Shown here piece by piece: positions 56,630 to 64,000 of a DNA stretch of 64,000 bases. Source of the stretch: Psychroserpens luteolus (GTDB taxonomy: Bacteria > Bacteroidota > Bacteroidia > Flavobacteriales > Flavobacteriaceae). Under the pieces are notes generated by a model that saw nothing but the letters and a program-made list of their open reading frames with translations, was not told the origin of the DNA and searched no databases. A program made the translations under genes and the position numbers. The DNA is taken from positions 558,001-622,000 of the forward strand of contig NZ_JAHVXI010000002.1 of NCBI RefSeq assembly GCF_021032705.1, given 5' to 3'. How positions within the stretch are numbered: position 1 is the first letter of the stretch; every line of letters starts with the position of its first letter.

Positions 56630-57550
56630 TCAATTAAAGGTCTTTCTAAATTCTAATGGAGATTGTTCCGTTTTACTTTTGAAAAGCTTTGTAAATGATG
56701 CAGGACGTTCAAAACCCAAACCGTAAGCAATTTCACTAACTGAAAGCATAGATGTTGATAATTGCTCTTTCGCTTTTTCTATTAATTTATTATGAATGTG
56801 CTGCTGTGTGCTTTGCCCTGTAAGTGATTTAAGTATGCCGCTCAAATAGTTTGGTGACAAGTTAAGGTTTTCTGCAACCCACTGTACTGTAGGCAATCCT
56901 TTATCAATCAAATTATCATCTTCAAAATAATGTGATAATAGGGTTTCCAAACGCGATAAGATTCCATGATTTGTAATTTGTCGTGTAATAAACTGACGTT
57001 CATAAAAGCGTTCAGCATAATTAAGCAATAACTCCAATTGTGAAATAATAATATTCTGACTAAACTTATCAATATTAGATTGGTATTCTCGCTGTATATT
57101 TTTCAGAAGATCAACCATCATCTGCTCTTCTTTTTCAGAAAGAAACAAACCTTCGTTAATAGCATAACCAAAAAACTCATAGTCCTTAATGCGTTTGGCC
57201 AAAAATGTATGCCATAAAAAATCGGGATGCACCAACAACAACCAGCCTGAAGGTTTATCACTAGTTACATTGGGATTACTCCCCAAACTCATGACTTGAT
57301 GTGGTGCCACGAATGTCATGACACCTTCATCAAAATCATACTCTTGCTGACCATAAAAAAACTTATAAGGTATGTTGCGTTTTAATCCGATGGTATAGTA
57401 ATCCTGTTTCCATTTTAAAGTACTTATATGTTCTGGATACTGCACCTCACTGTAATCTACTAGACTAATCAACGGATGCTCTGGTGCTGCGATATTTGCC
57501 AATTTATGGTAATCTCCTATTTTTTTAAAATGTTTTAGATCTTTCATCAT
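56630..57550 (-). CDS. AraC-family transcriptional regulator
   Basis: A 306-residue regulator. The N-terminal part (1-190) is a cupin-type ligand domain (EGVMTFVAPHQVMSLGSNP). The AraC HTH pair is at about 205-305: LPTVQWVAENLNLSPNYLSGILKSLTGQSTQQHIHNKLIEKAKEQL and VSEIAYGLGFERPASFTKLFKSKTEQSPLEFR. Two adjacent ATG codons allow a start one residue later. It lies 21 bp downstream of the SDR gene on the same strand. Confidence 0.93.
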   Translation of the reverse strand: MMKDLKHFKKIGDYHKLANIAAPEHPLISLVDYSEVQYPEHISTLKWKQDYYTIGLKRNIPYKFFYGQQEYDFDEGVMTFVAPHQVMSLGSNPNVTSDKPSGWLLLVHPDFLWHTFLAKRIKDYEFFGYAINEGLFLSEKEEQMMVDLLKNIQREYQSNIDKFSQNIIISQLELLLNYAERFYERQFITRQITNHGILSRLETLLSHYFEDDNLIDKGLPTVQWVAENLNLSPNYLSGILKSLTGQSTQQHIHNKLIEKAKEQLSTSMLSVSEIAYGLGFERPASFTKLFKSKTEQSPLEFRKTFN

Positions 57551-57571
57551 TATAAATTTATGGAAAAGATC

Positions 57572-58327
57572 TTACACTAACATACCGCCAGAGACTTCAA
57601 TGCGTTGTCCGTTCACCCAACCCGCTCTATCCGAACATAAGAAAGCAACAGTGCCTCCAATGTCTTCGGCTTCACCTACACGTCCTAATGCAGTAATACT
57701 AGCTATCAAGGCTCCTTTTTCGGGATCACGATTACTACCTCCTGCAAAATCGGTTGCAATAGCTCCAGGAGCAATCACATTAGCTGTGATTTGTCTTGAC
57801 CCCAATTCTTTTGCCAAATAACGCGTAAATACTTCTAATCCACCTTTCATCATGGCATAAGCCGACATACCTGGTAAACTAAAACGTGCCAATCCACTAG
57901 AGATATTGATAATTCGGCCACCTTCGTTGATATGTGGTAATGCTACCTGTGTTAAAAAATAGATGCTTTTAAGGTGTACATTCATCATGGCGTCAAATTG
58001 TGCCACTGTAGTATCAGTAATGAGATTATACGTTCCTGTACCTGCATTATTAATCAAAAAATCGAAATTTGGGCTCCCATACTCTTCATTTAAATATGCA
58101 GTGGCCTTGCTAATGAATTCTTTTCCGCTATTGTAGTTATTCGCATCAAAAGGAAAAGCAATTGCTTTTTGTCCGAGCGATTCAATCTCTGAAATCACTT
58201 CCTTTGCTTTCGTTTTATTACTGTGGTATGAAAATATAATATTCACTCCATCTTTTGCGAGATTAAGTGCCATATCGCGACCCAATCCTCGGCTTGCTCC
58301 TGTAATAATTGCTGTTTTTTGTCTCAT
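57572..58327 (-). CDS. SDR-family oxidoreductase
   Basis: A 251-residue classical SDR. Motifs are GASRGLGRD for cofactor binding, NNAGTG, catalytic Ser in INISSGLARFS, Tyr/Lys in SAYAMMKGGLEV, and the C-terminal WVNGQRIEVSGG usual for 3-oxoacyl-ACP-reductase-like enzymes. The substrate is unknown. It is cotranscribed with the AraC regulator. A decayed NTF2-like gene lies just upstream on the same strand. Confidence 0.93.
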   Translation of the reverse strand: MRQKTAIITGASRGLGRDMALNLAKDGVNIIFSYHSNKTKAKEVISEIESLGQKAIAFPFDANNYNSGKEFISKATAYLNEEYGSPNFDFLINNAGTGTYNLITDTTVAQFDAMMNVHLKSIYFLTQVALPHINEGGRIINISSGLARFSLPGMSAYAMMKGGLEVFTRYLAKELGSRQITANVIAPGAIATDFAGGSNRDPEKGALIASITALGRVGEAEDIGGTVAFLCSDRAGWVNGQRIEVSGGMLV

Positions 58328-58449
58328 TTTTATATTGTTTTTTAATTACAATACAAAGTTGAGTCTATTACCTTTGCTATACTTTTCCAAATCTATGATT
58401 GTCTTATCCTAATCTCAGTTCTAGTGTTTTAATAGTGTTAATTAGCAAC

Positions 58450-58830
58450 TTACACGACTGGCATATCCAACGCCTCTTTAATCTTATCATTAACGATACG
58501 CCATACAGCAACTGCGTCAATCTCCAATTGATGGCGCTCCAATACCATCGTATCTTTCACATGATAATAACTAGTTCATCACCTATTGGTGTGATGGATA
58601 TGAGATTCACCTTAAAAGTACCATCTGTAGATCCTGCCATTTTTTGAAAAACCCATAAAACCTTCAATACTTAGGGAGTCTCCATGTAAGTCAGGTAGTT
58701 TTGGACTAAAATAATGTCAAACAAAATTCTATTCTAAAATGTCTGTGGCTGTAGCAATATTAGTTGGATTAAATCGCTTCAAAAGACTTACATTTAGGTG
58801 TTCTATTTTCGTTACACTAAACTCTATTGG
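58450..58830 (-). pseudogene. Decayed NTF2/SnoaL-like gene
   Basis: Not a single open frame. The minus strand, reading across frames, gives LLKRFNPTNIATATDILE, then stops, then HYFSPKLPDLHGDSLSIEGFMGF, then (frameshift) AGSTDGTFKVNLISITPIGDELVII, then (frameshift) HVKDTMVLERHQLEIDAVAVWRIVNDKIKEALDMPVV ending at TAA 58450. Joined, this is the pattern of 'nuclear transport factor 2 family' proteins. At least two internal stops and two frameshifts are needed. It is in the same orientation as the SDR and AraC genes and fills most of the 584-bp gap before the methyltransferase gene. Confidence 0.72.
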
Positions 58831-58911
58831 TTAAAATTCTTATTTAATGTTAATAGAACTTCAATCAAATACTATGATATTGGTGAATTGGCTATGAAGT
58901 TGATCTTTAAA

Positions 58912-59721
58912 TTAGTCTCTTATTTTTTTCAGAATTGCAAAATGCCCATATATGTTCTCTGGAATGAACACCTCATAGGCACTAGTATGCTGCTTGGTAA
59001 ATTCATCAACAGCAGTTTTTGCTCCCGTTGAAAAGAAATCATAATCATCAATCATAAAAATAGCACCTTTTTTAGAGGCCTTATGCAAAAAATCTAGAGC
59101 AATTTGAATTGGCTCGTAGAAATCGAAATCGACATAAGCAAATGATACACACTTTGGAAAGGATTCAAATTTGGTCTTTATTAATTCTTCAATAAATCCT
59201 TTATGAACCACAAACCTATCTTCTGGGAATTTTAATTTGTTTAGTCCGTTCCTTACTAAAGTTTCCGGATTACTAATAGTCCCAGCATAAGCTTTAATGT
59301 CTCCTAAATTAAAAATATCATCTTTAAGTACATCTTTCTCTGTAGGTTCAGGAAGACCTTCGAATGAATCAAATAAGTGGAGTTTTTTAGTCCAATCTCT
59401 TATTTCATTAGCGATGAGTTGAGAGGTTTTTCCTTGTGCCACACCAAACTCACAAACCTCCCCTTCAATAGTTTTGGTCTTGTGTAATGAGTTAATAATG
59501 AAATATGCTTCAGATGGTGGTGTTCCAGATAAATCTTTGATGAGTTCAGATCGTGTTTCATTTTCAGGAATCTCACCAAACTTTTGACCAAATAGGCTTT
59601 CAAAATTAGATACTAGGTTTTCGAAGTTTTTATTCAATGCATAAACATCTCCCTTGAAGCTGTTTGATCGTACAATGTCTAATCCAAATTTTCTCAAAAT
59701 AACTCGTATTAGTTTCTTCAT
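58912..59721 (-). CDS. TylF/MycF-like SAM-dependent O-methyltransferase
   Basis: A 269-residue enzyme. The Rossmann methyltransferase motif CEFGVAQGKTSQLIA, the LHLFDSFEGLPEP block with TylF-type conserved Phe-Asp-Ser-Phe-Glu-Gly-Leu-Pro, and YVDFDFYEPIQIALDFL with IDDYDFF are those of the macrocin O-methyltransferase (TylF) family. Members methylate sugar hydroxyls. The N-terminus (1-80) is not typical. No glycosyltransferase genes are adjacent. Substrate unknown. Confidence 0.88.
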   Translation of the reverse strand: MKKLIRVILRKFGLDIVRSNSFKGDVYALNKNFENLVSNFESLFGQKFGEIPENETRSELIKDLSGTPPSEAYFIINSLHKTKTIEGEVCEFGVAQGKTSQLIANEIRDWTKKLHLFDSFEGLPEPTEKDVLKDDIFNLGDIKAYAGTISNPETLVRNGLNKLKFPEDRFVVHKGFIEELIKTKFESFPKCVSFAYVDFDFYEPIQIALDFLHKASKKGAIFMIDDYDFFSTGAKTAVDEFTKQHTSAYEVFIPENIYGHFAILKKIRD

Positions 59722-59844
59722 AATTTAGTTTTAATAGAAGTATACTAATACGCTGTACTTTCAACTCAAATTTAAAGACCGATAGATGTATTGAACCAAA
59801 ATAAGTATTTATATTCAATTAGCACTATTCAACTCTTCAAAAAT

Positions 59845-60228
59845 TTAAGCAAACCGCTCTAAATCAATATCATTGATTGCTCCATGAGATGCATGTGCTA
59901 CAGTAGCGCCATTTTTAATGATCAATAATTGCGGTGATTGATGCATCACTTGAAACTTATAACCAACTTCATTAGACACGTCTCTATAACTTAAGAGATC
60001 TAAATAATACAAATCAAGATTAGCATCGACCTCATAAGCACTTACAAATTGGTTCATCACCATACTGCTAATTCCACAGCGTGTTGAGTGCTTAAATATA
60101 ACTTGTGTTTTCGTTCGTGATCGTTGTTCGATCTCAGTTAGTTGTGCAACATTAGTCAACGCTTGCCAAGGCAATACTTTCTCTTCTTTTGGTTCAGATG
60201 ACCCAAATATACTCTTTAAAAATCCCAT
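59845..60228 (-). CDS. ytxJ: YtxJ-type monothiol bacilliredoxin-like protein
   Basis: A 127-residue thioredoxin-fold protein. The family block VIFKHSTRCGISSMVMNQF contains the single active-site Cys51 (TRCxIS), followed by the DLYYLDLLSYRDVSNEV and QSPQLLIIKNG elements with a cis-Pro (SPQ). The family is annotated 'bacillithiol system redox-active protein YtxJ'. It implies that the host makes bacillithiol or a similar thiol. It lies divergent from clpB. Confidence 0.92.
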   Translation of the reverse strand: MGFLKSIFGSSEPKEEKVLPWQALTNVAQLTEIEQRSRTKTQVIFKHSTRCGISSMVMNQFVSAYEVDANLDLYYLDLLSYRDVSNEVGYKFQVMHQSPQLLIIKNGATVAHASHGAINDIDLERFA

Positions 60229-60308
60229 AGTTAATCTTTACATAAATTTCACATGCGCTAAGCACGTTTACATAGTATAAGTCGTACCTTTAGTATAAAC
60301 TTACAAAC

Positions 60309-60353
60309 TGACGAAAAGTCACGCTATCACACACTAAATCGGTCATTTTGTCG
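60309..60353. promoter_or_regulatory. Candidate heat-shock operator upstream of clpB
   Basis: TGACGAAAAGTCA (60309-60321) has TGAC/GTCA half-sites around 5 nt. A second GTCATTTTGTC lies at 60342-60352. Both are upstream of clpB, a heat-shock gene, in a region with no terminator. No CIRCE element is visible. Confidence 0.3.
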
Positions 60354-60434
60354 TTTAATTTTCACCTTTTATAATTGGTAAGGTTATTGACCTATAGCTA
60401 CCGAAAAATACTAATAAATAATAGTTTAAGATAT

Positions 60435-63044
60435 ATGAATTTTAATAATTATACCATAAAATCCCAAGAGGCGATCCAGCAGGCGCAACAGCTGGCACAA
60501 AGCATGGGACATCAGCAAATAGAAAATGAGCACATTATTAAGGCCATTTTCGATGTTGATGAGAATGTATTACCATTCATTTTGAAGAAACTGAATGTTA
60601 ATATAGACGTATTAAAGTTAGCCTTAGATAAGCAATTGGAAAGTTTTGCAAAAGTATCAGGAGCAGATCTCATGATCTCTCGTGAAGCTAGCAAAGCGCT
60701 TAACGAAGCATCTATCATTGCTAAAAAAATGAATGATGAGTTCGTTTCCGTAGAACATTTGATATTGGCAGTTTTTAAATCGAAAAGCAAAATTGCCCAA
60801 ATGCTCAAGGATCAAGGTGTCACTGAAAAGGCATTAAATGCAGCTATTGAAGAACTGCGTAAAGGCGATCGGGTGACTTCTCAAAGTCAGGAAGACACTT
60901 ATAATTCACTCAATAAATACGCGAAGAATCTCAATCAGTTAGCTAAAGACGGCAAACTCGATCCTGTGATTGGTCGTGATGAAGAAATACGACGCATTCT
61001 TCAAATTTTATCAAGACGTACTAAGAACAATCCGATTTTGGTTGGAGAACCAGGTACTGGTAAAACAGCTATAGCTGAAGGTTTAGCACATCGTATCGTT
61101 GATGGTGATATTCCAGAAAACTTGATTGATAAGCAAATCTACGCACTAGATATGGGTGCTTTAATTGCTGGTGCGAAATTTAAAGGCGAATTTGAAGAAC
61201 GTTTAAAAGCCGTGATTAAAGAAGTGACGACCAGCGATGGAGATATCGTTTTATTTATTGATGAGATCCACACATTGGTTGGTGCTGGAGGTGGACAAGG
61301 CGCTATGGATGCAGCAAATATCCTGAAGCCTGCTTTAGCTCGTGGTGAACTGCGTGCTGTTGGTGCTACCACACTAGACGAATACCAAAAATATTTTGAA
61401 AAGGATAAAGCTTTAGAGCGTCGTTTTCAGAAAGTCATGGTGAATGAGCCAGATACTGAAAGTGCAATCTCTATTCTTCGAGGCATTAAAGAAAAGTATG
61501 AGACCCATCATAAAGTACGTATTAAAGATGAAGCCATTATTGGTGCTGTAGAGCTTTCAGAACGTTATATCACAAATCGTTTTCTTCCAGATAAAGCTAT
61601 TGATCTTATGGATGAAGCTGCCTCTAAATTACGTATGGAGATCAATTCAAAACCTGAAGAACTGGATGTATTGGATCGAAAGATTATGCAACTGGAAATT
61701 GAAATTGAAGCCATTAAGCGAGAAAAAGATGAAGTGAAATTAAAATCTTTACGTTCAGATCTGGCAAACCTTAAGGAAGAGCGTAACGAGATTAATGCGA
61801 AATGGAAAAGTGAAAAGGAAGTGGTTGATAATATTCAAACTACAAAATCAAATATCGAAGAGTACAAACTAGAAGCCGAACGTGCAGAACGCGAAGGTGA
61901 CTATGGAAAAGTAGCTGAAATTCGCTACGGAAAAATTAAAGAGGCACAAGAGGCTCTTGAAGGCTTTCAGAAAGAATTACAAAAAAATCAGAGTGAAAGT
62001 TCACTAATCAAAGAGGAAGTCACTTACGATGATATAGCTGAAGTTGTAGCAAAATGGACAGGCATTCCTGTAACAAAGATGCTACAAAGTGAGCGCGATA
62101 AATTATTAAAACTTGAAGACGAATTACACAAACGTGTTGTTGGACAAGAAGAAGCTATAACTGCTGTTAGTGATGCTGTAAGACGCTCTAGGGCAGGCTT
62201 ACAAAATCCGCAAAAACCAGTAGGTACCTTTTTATTCTTGGGAACAACAGGTGTTGGTAAGACCGAATTAGCAAAAGCATTAGCAGAATACTTGTTTGAT
62301 GATGAGAATGCAATGACCAGAATTGACATGAGTGAATTTCAAGAAAGTCATAGTGTAAGTCGATTAGTTGGTGCGCCTCCAGGATATGTTGGTTATGATG
62401 AAGGCGGACAATTAACTGAAGCTGTTCGCAGGAAACCATATTCAGTAGTATTGCTAGATGAAATTGAAAAAGCACACCCAGATACATTCAATATTTTATT
62501 GCAAGTATTGGATGAAGGTCGATTAACAGACAATAAAGGTCGTGTGGCTGATTTCAAAAATACCATCATAATTATGACATCTAATTTAGGAAGTCATATT
62601 ATACAAGAACGATTTGAAGCAATAAAAGATATAGATTCAGCAATTGAAGCCGCAAAAATTGATGTCTTAGGCTTATTAAAGCAAAGTGTTCGTCCGGAAT
62701 TTTTAAACCGAATTGATGATACAATAATGTTTACACCGTTAAACAAAGCTAATATTAAAGACATTGTTGGTTTGCAGTTAAAAGGTGTTCAAAAAATGAT
62801 TGCAAAACAAGGTATTACTTTTGACGCAACTCCTGAGGCTATAGGGTATTTAGCTGAAAAAGGATTTAATCCAGAATATGGAGCAAGACCTGTAAAACGA
62901 GTGATTCAAAAAGAAGTATTAAATGCATTGAGCAAAGAAATTCTATCAGGAAAAATAACGACAGATAGTATTATTTTACTGGATTCGTTTGACGATAAAC
63001 TCGTATTTAGAAACGAAGCAAGTTTTGTTTCAGAAGAAATTTAA
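60435..63044 (+). CDS. clpB: ClpB disaggregase chaperone
   Basis: About 869 residues from ATG 60435 ([21 protein letters not shown]), the family start; a 20-codon upstream ORF extension is not family-like. Order: N domain, NBD1 with GEPGTGKT (about 203-210) and [14 protein letters not shown], the coiled-coil M domain (about 405-520, [24 protein letters not shown]), then NBD2 with GTTGVGKT (about 602-609) and [11 protein letters not shown]. With DnaK it rescues aggregated proteins. It has an own promoter region and a hairpin terminator. Confidence 0.98.
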   Translation: MNFNNYTIKSQEAIQQAQQLAQSMGHQQIENEHIIKAIFDVDENVLPFILKKLNVNIDVLKLALDKQLESFAKVSGADLMISREASKALNEASIIAKKMNDEFVSVEHLILAVFKSKSKIAQMLKDQGVTEKALNAAIEELRKGDRVTSQSQEDTYNSLNKYAKNLNQLAKDGKLDPVIGRDEEIRRILQILSRRTKNNPILVGEPGTGKTAIAEGLAHRIVDGDIPENLIDKQIYALDMGALIAGAKFKGEFEERLKAVIKEVTTSDGDIVLFIDEIHTLVGAGGGQGAMDAANILKPALARGELRAVGATTLDEYQKYFEKDKALERRFQKVMVNEPDTESAISILRGIKEKYETHHKVRIKDEAIIGAVELSERYITNRFLPDKAIDLMDEAASKLRMEINSKPEELDVLDRKIMQLEIEIEAIKREKDEVKLKSLRSDLANLKEERNEINAKWKSEKEVVDNIQTTKSNIEEYKLEAERAEREGDYGKVAEIRYGKIKEAQEALEGFQKELQKNQSESSLIKEEVTYDDIAEVVAKWTGIPVTKMLQSERDKLLKLEDELHKRVVGQEEAITAVSDAVRRSRAGLQNPQKPVGTFLFLGTTGVGKTELAKALAEYLFDDENAMTRIDMSEFQESHSVSRLVGAPPGYVGYDEGGQLTEAVRRKPYSVVLLDEIEKAHPDTFNILLQVLDEGRLTDNKGRVADFKNTIIIMTSNLGSHIIQERFEAIKDIDSAIEAAKIDVLGLLKQSVRPEFLNRIDDTIMFTPLNKANIKDIVGLQLKGVQKMIAKQGITFDATPEAIGYLAEKGFNPEYGARPVKRVIQKEVLNALSKEILSGKITTDSIILLDSFDDKLVFRNEASFVSEEI

Positions 63045-63097
63045 ATATTCGTGTAACAAAATGATTATATAACAGTCTTTTAAGTGGTTGGTTAGTT

Positions 63098-63141
63098 GAA
63101 AAGCAACGTAAGTTTTAGAAATAAAACGAGCGTTGCTTTTC
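63098..63141. terminator. Bidirectional hairpin between clpB and OmpW-like gene
   Basis: GAAAAGCAACG pairs with CGTTGCTTTTC; within the loop GTTTTA pairs with TAAAAC. It lies between convergent genes. Confidence 0.8.
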
Positions 63142-63172
63142 CGTTATAAGTGTTATAGATAATTAATTTTTA

Positions 63173-63796
63173 TTAGAATTTCATACCTACTCCAAAACCA
63201 ATTATTAAAGGATCTATATCTACTTTAGCTTCAGTAGATGCATCATTATTTAAAGTCACATCTGTATTAAGAAATAACTTCTTGACATCTAGGTTCAAGA
63301 ACCATTTGTCGTTTAAGTTATAATCTAATCCTGCCTGTAGTGAAAAACCAATTGTATTTTCATAATCAATATCATCCAAATCACCTGCGTCTTCTGCATA
63401 GAATATGGTATAATTTATTCCTGCTCCAACATAAGGCTTAAACTCATCGGCATAAAAATGATATTGTAAATTTAGGGTTGGTGGTAATAACCATACATAT
63501 CCTAAATCTGGACCATTCTCTACCTCTACCTCGTGCTTTGTTGTTGCTAAAATCAACTCTGCAGCAAGATTTCTATTAAAGAAATATGTAAAATCCACCT
63601 CAGGAACTAAAGTTGTAGATATATCAACATCTGCACCATCGATATCATCATCAGGAGAAGGGATTACAGCAACCACTCTAAAGCGTGCTTGCCATCTATT
63701 AAAGCTTGTGTCATCAGTTGAATTTGTCTCTTGAGCATTGACATTGGTCATCGTAAAAAGACCAGTCATTAGTAATGCGAAAATTATTTTTTTCAT
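63173..63796 (-). CDS. OmpW-like outer membrane beta-barrel protein
   Basis: A 207-residue protein with signal peptide (ALLMTGLFTMTNVNAQ). FNRWQARFRVVAVIPSPDDD, DFTYFFNRNLAAELILATTKHEV, PPTLNLQYHFYADEFKPYVGAGINYTIFY and the C-terminal DPLIIGFGVGMKF (aromatic last residue) match OmpW. It should form an eight-stranded barrel for small hydrophobic molecules. A TAATTTTG -7 match (63821-63828 on plus) may be its promoter. Confidence 0.88.
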   Translation of the reverse strand: MKKIIFALLMTGLFTMTNVNAQETNSTDDTSFNRWQARFRVVAVIPSPDDDIDGADVDISTTLVPEVDFTYFFNRNLAAELILATTKHEVEVENGPDLGYVWLLPPTLNLQYHFYADEFKPYVGAGINYTIFYAEDAGDLDDIDYENTIGFSLQAGLDYNLNDKWFLNLDVKKLFLNTDVTLNNDASTEAKVDIDPLIIGFGVGMKF

Positions 63797-64000
63797 GTTA
63801 TATCTATTTAAGATTTACACAAAATTAGATTGAAAAAACATTAAGATTTATGACAAAAATCATAGTCTAAAAACTTTGTTTTAAAAGCTGTTTTAAACGC
63901 ACATATATAAATCTTTTTAGATTTAGAAATCACTGAAAAACAAATGGTTAGTATTTATTTCTAATAAAATGATTATTTTTAAAAGATGAATCTCAGTATA
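63797..64000. other. Intergenic end of window
   Basis: A 204-bp AT-rich stretch. It contains the putative TAATTTTG promoter box of the OmpW-like gene (63821-63828) and no other structure that I can support. Confidence 0.4.

Noticed and set aside
58399-58647. Plus-strand 82-codon ORF
   Set aside because: It is antisense to the NTF2-like pseudogene fragments and has no recognisable domain or promoter.

Overview
The window is about 64 kb of AT-rich chromosomal DNA from a member of the Bacteroidota, almost certainly a marine Flavobacteriaceae. The evidence is: TAnnTTTG-type -7 promoter boxes in front of several genes, lipoproteins with short lipoboxes, two proteins carrying a Type IX secretion (T9SS) C-terminal sorting domain, LytS/LytTR two-component pairs, a DUF5916/CBM9-like barrel protein, small ExbB- and TonB_C-type proteins, and a YtxJ-type bacilliredoxin. 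I would not assign a genus from this sequence. I found no rRNA, tRNA, phage, complete insertion sequence or CRISPR array.

Region 1 (1-23.6 kb) is dominated by signalling and secreted serine hydrolases. Three LytS-type kinase/LytTR regulator pairs (2.6-4.4, 17.9-19.6 and 21.2-23.0 kb) lie among three serine hydrolases of the class C beta-lactamase fold (1.1-2.4, 7.7-9.5 and 19.6-21.0 kb). Two of the hydrolases are divergent from a kinase gene. Their promoters share the 9-mer TTGTTGGTC placed exactly 31 nt upstream of a TAnnTTTG box, which suggests common control. The first hydrolase begins a tight operon with an ExbB/TolQ-like channel and a TonB_C-like lipoprotein. A second operon (17.7 to 11.6 kb, minus strand) encodes an SMP-30/NHL-like secreted protein, a Tat-exported ankyrin protein, a CBM9/DUF5916 barrel protein and a TPR protein; it diverges from the second kinase pair. 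Between hydrolase 2 and lpd (dihydrolipoyl dehydrogenase) lies a compact 413-bp cassette: a GIY-YIG nuclease gene bounded by 28-bp near-perfect inverted repeats, themselves bounded by a 20-bp direct repeat made from the lpd terminator. This is the most suggestive novel object in the window.

Region 2 (23.6-46.9 kb) is mostly housekeeping and stress metabolism. It holds an Lrp/AsnC regulator divergent from a methionine gamma-lyase-like enzyme, an NhaC antiporter with a soluble insertion, a 2-Cys peroxiredoxin, katG with a downstream ankyrin protein, an ABC-F ATPase, a thioredoxin-like lipoprotein that has lost its CxxC, a transaldolase-like aldolase, an SDR oxidoreductase, the SRP (4.5S) RNA gene, glutaminyl-peptide cyclotransferase, a thioesterase, several lipoproteins, glyA and fumarylacetoacetase.

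Region 3 (47-64 kb) starts with a NarL/LuxR-type two-component pair whose kinase has a periplasmic TPR-like sensor. It is followed by a small secreted protein and a T9SS ELWxxDGT-repeat protein; each is preceded by a similar 14-bp palindrome. Next come a lipoprotein, a 1147-residue T9SS Calx-beta protein, an AraC regulator with an SDR enzyme, a decayed NTF2/SnoaL-like pseudogene, a TylF-like methyltransferase, YtxJ, clpB and an OmpW-like porin. Gene boundaries are mostly marked by bidirectional hairpin terminators, listed individually. Start codons were moved inward from the longest ORF wherever a signal peptide, a family start or an ATG made the shorter form more credible.
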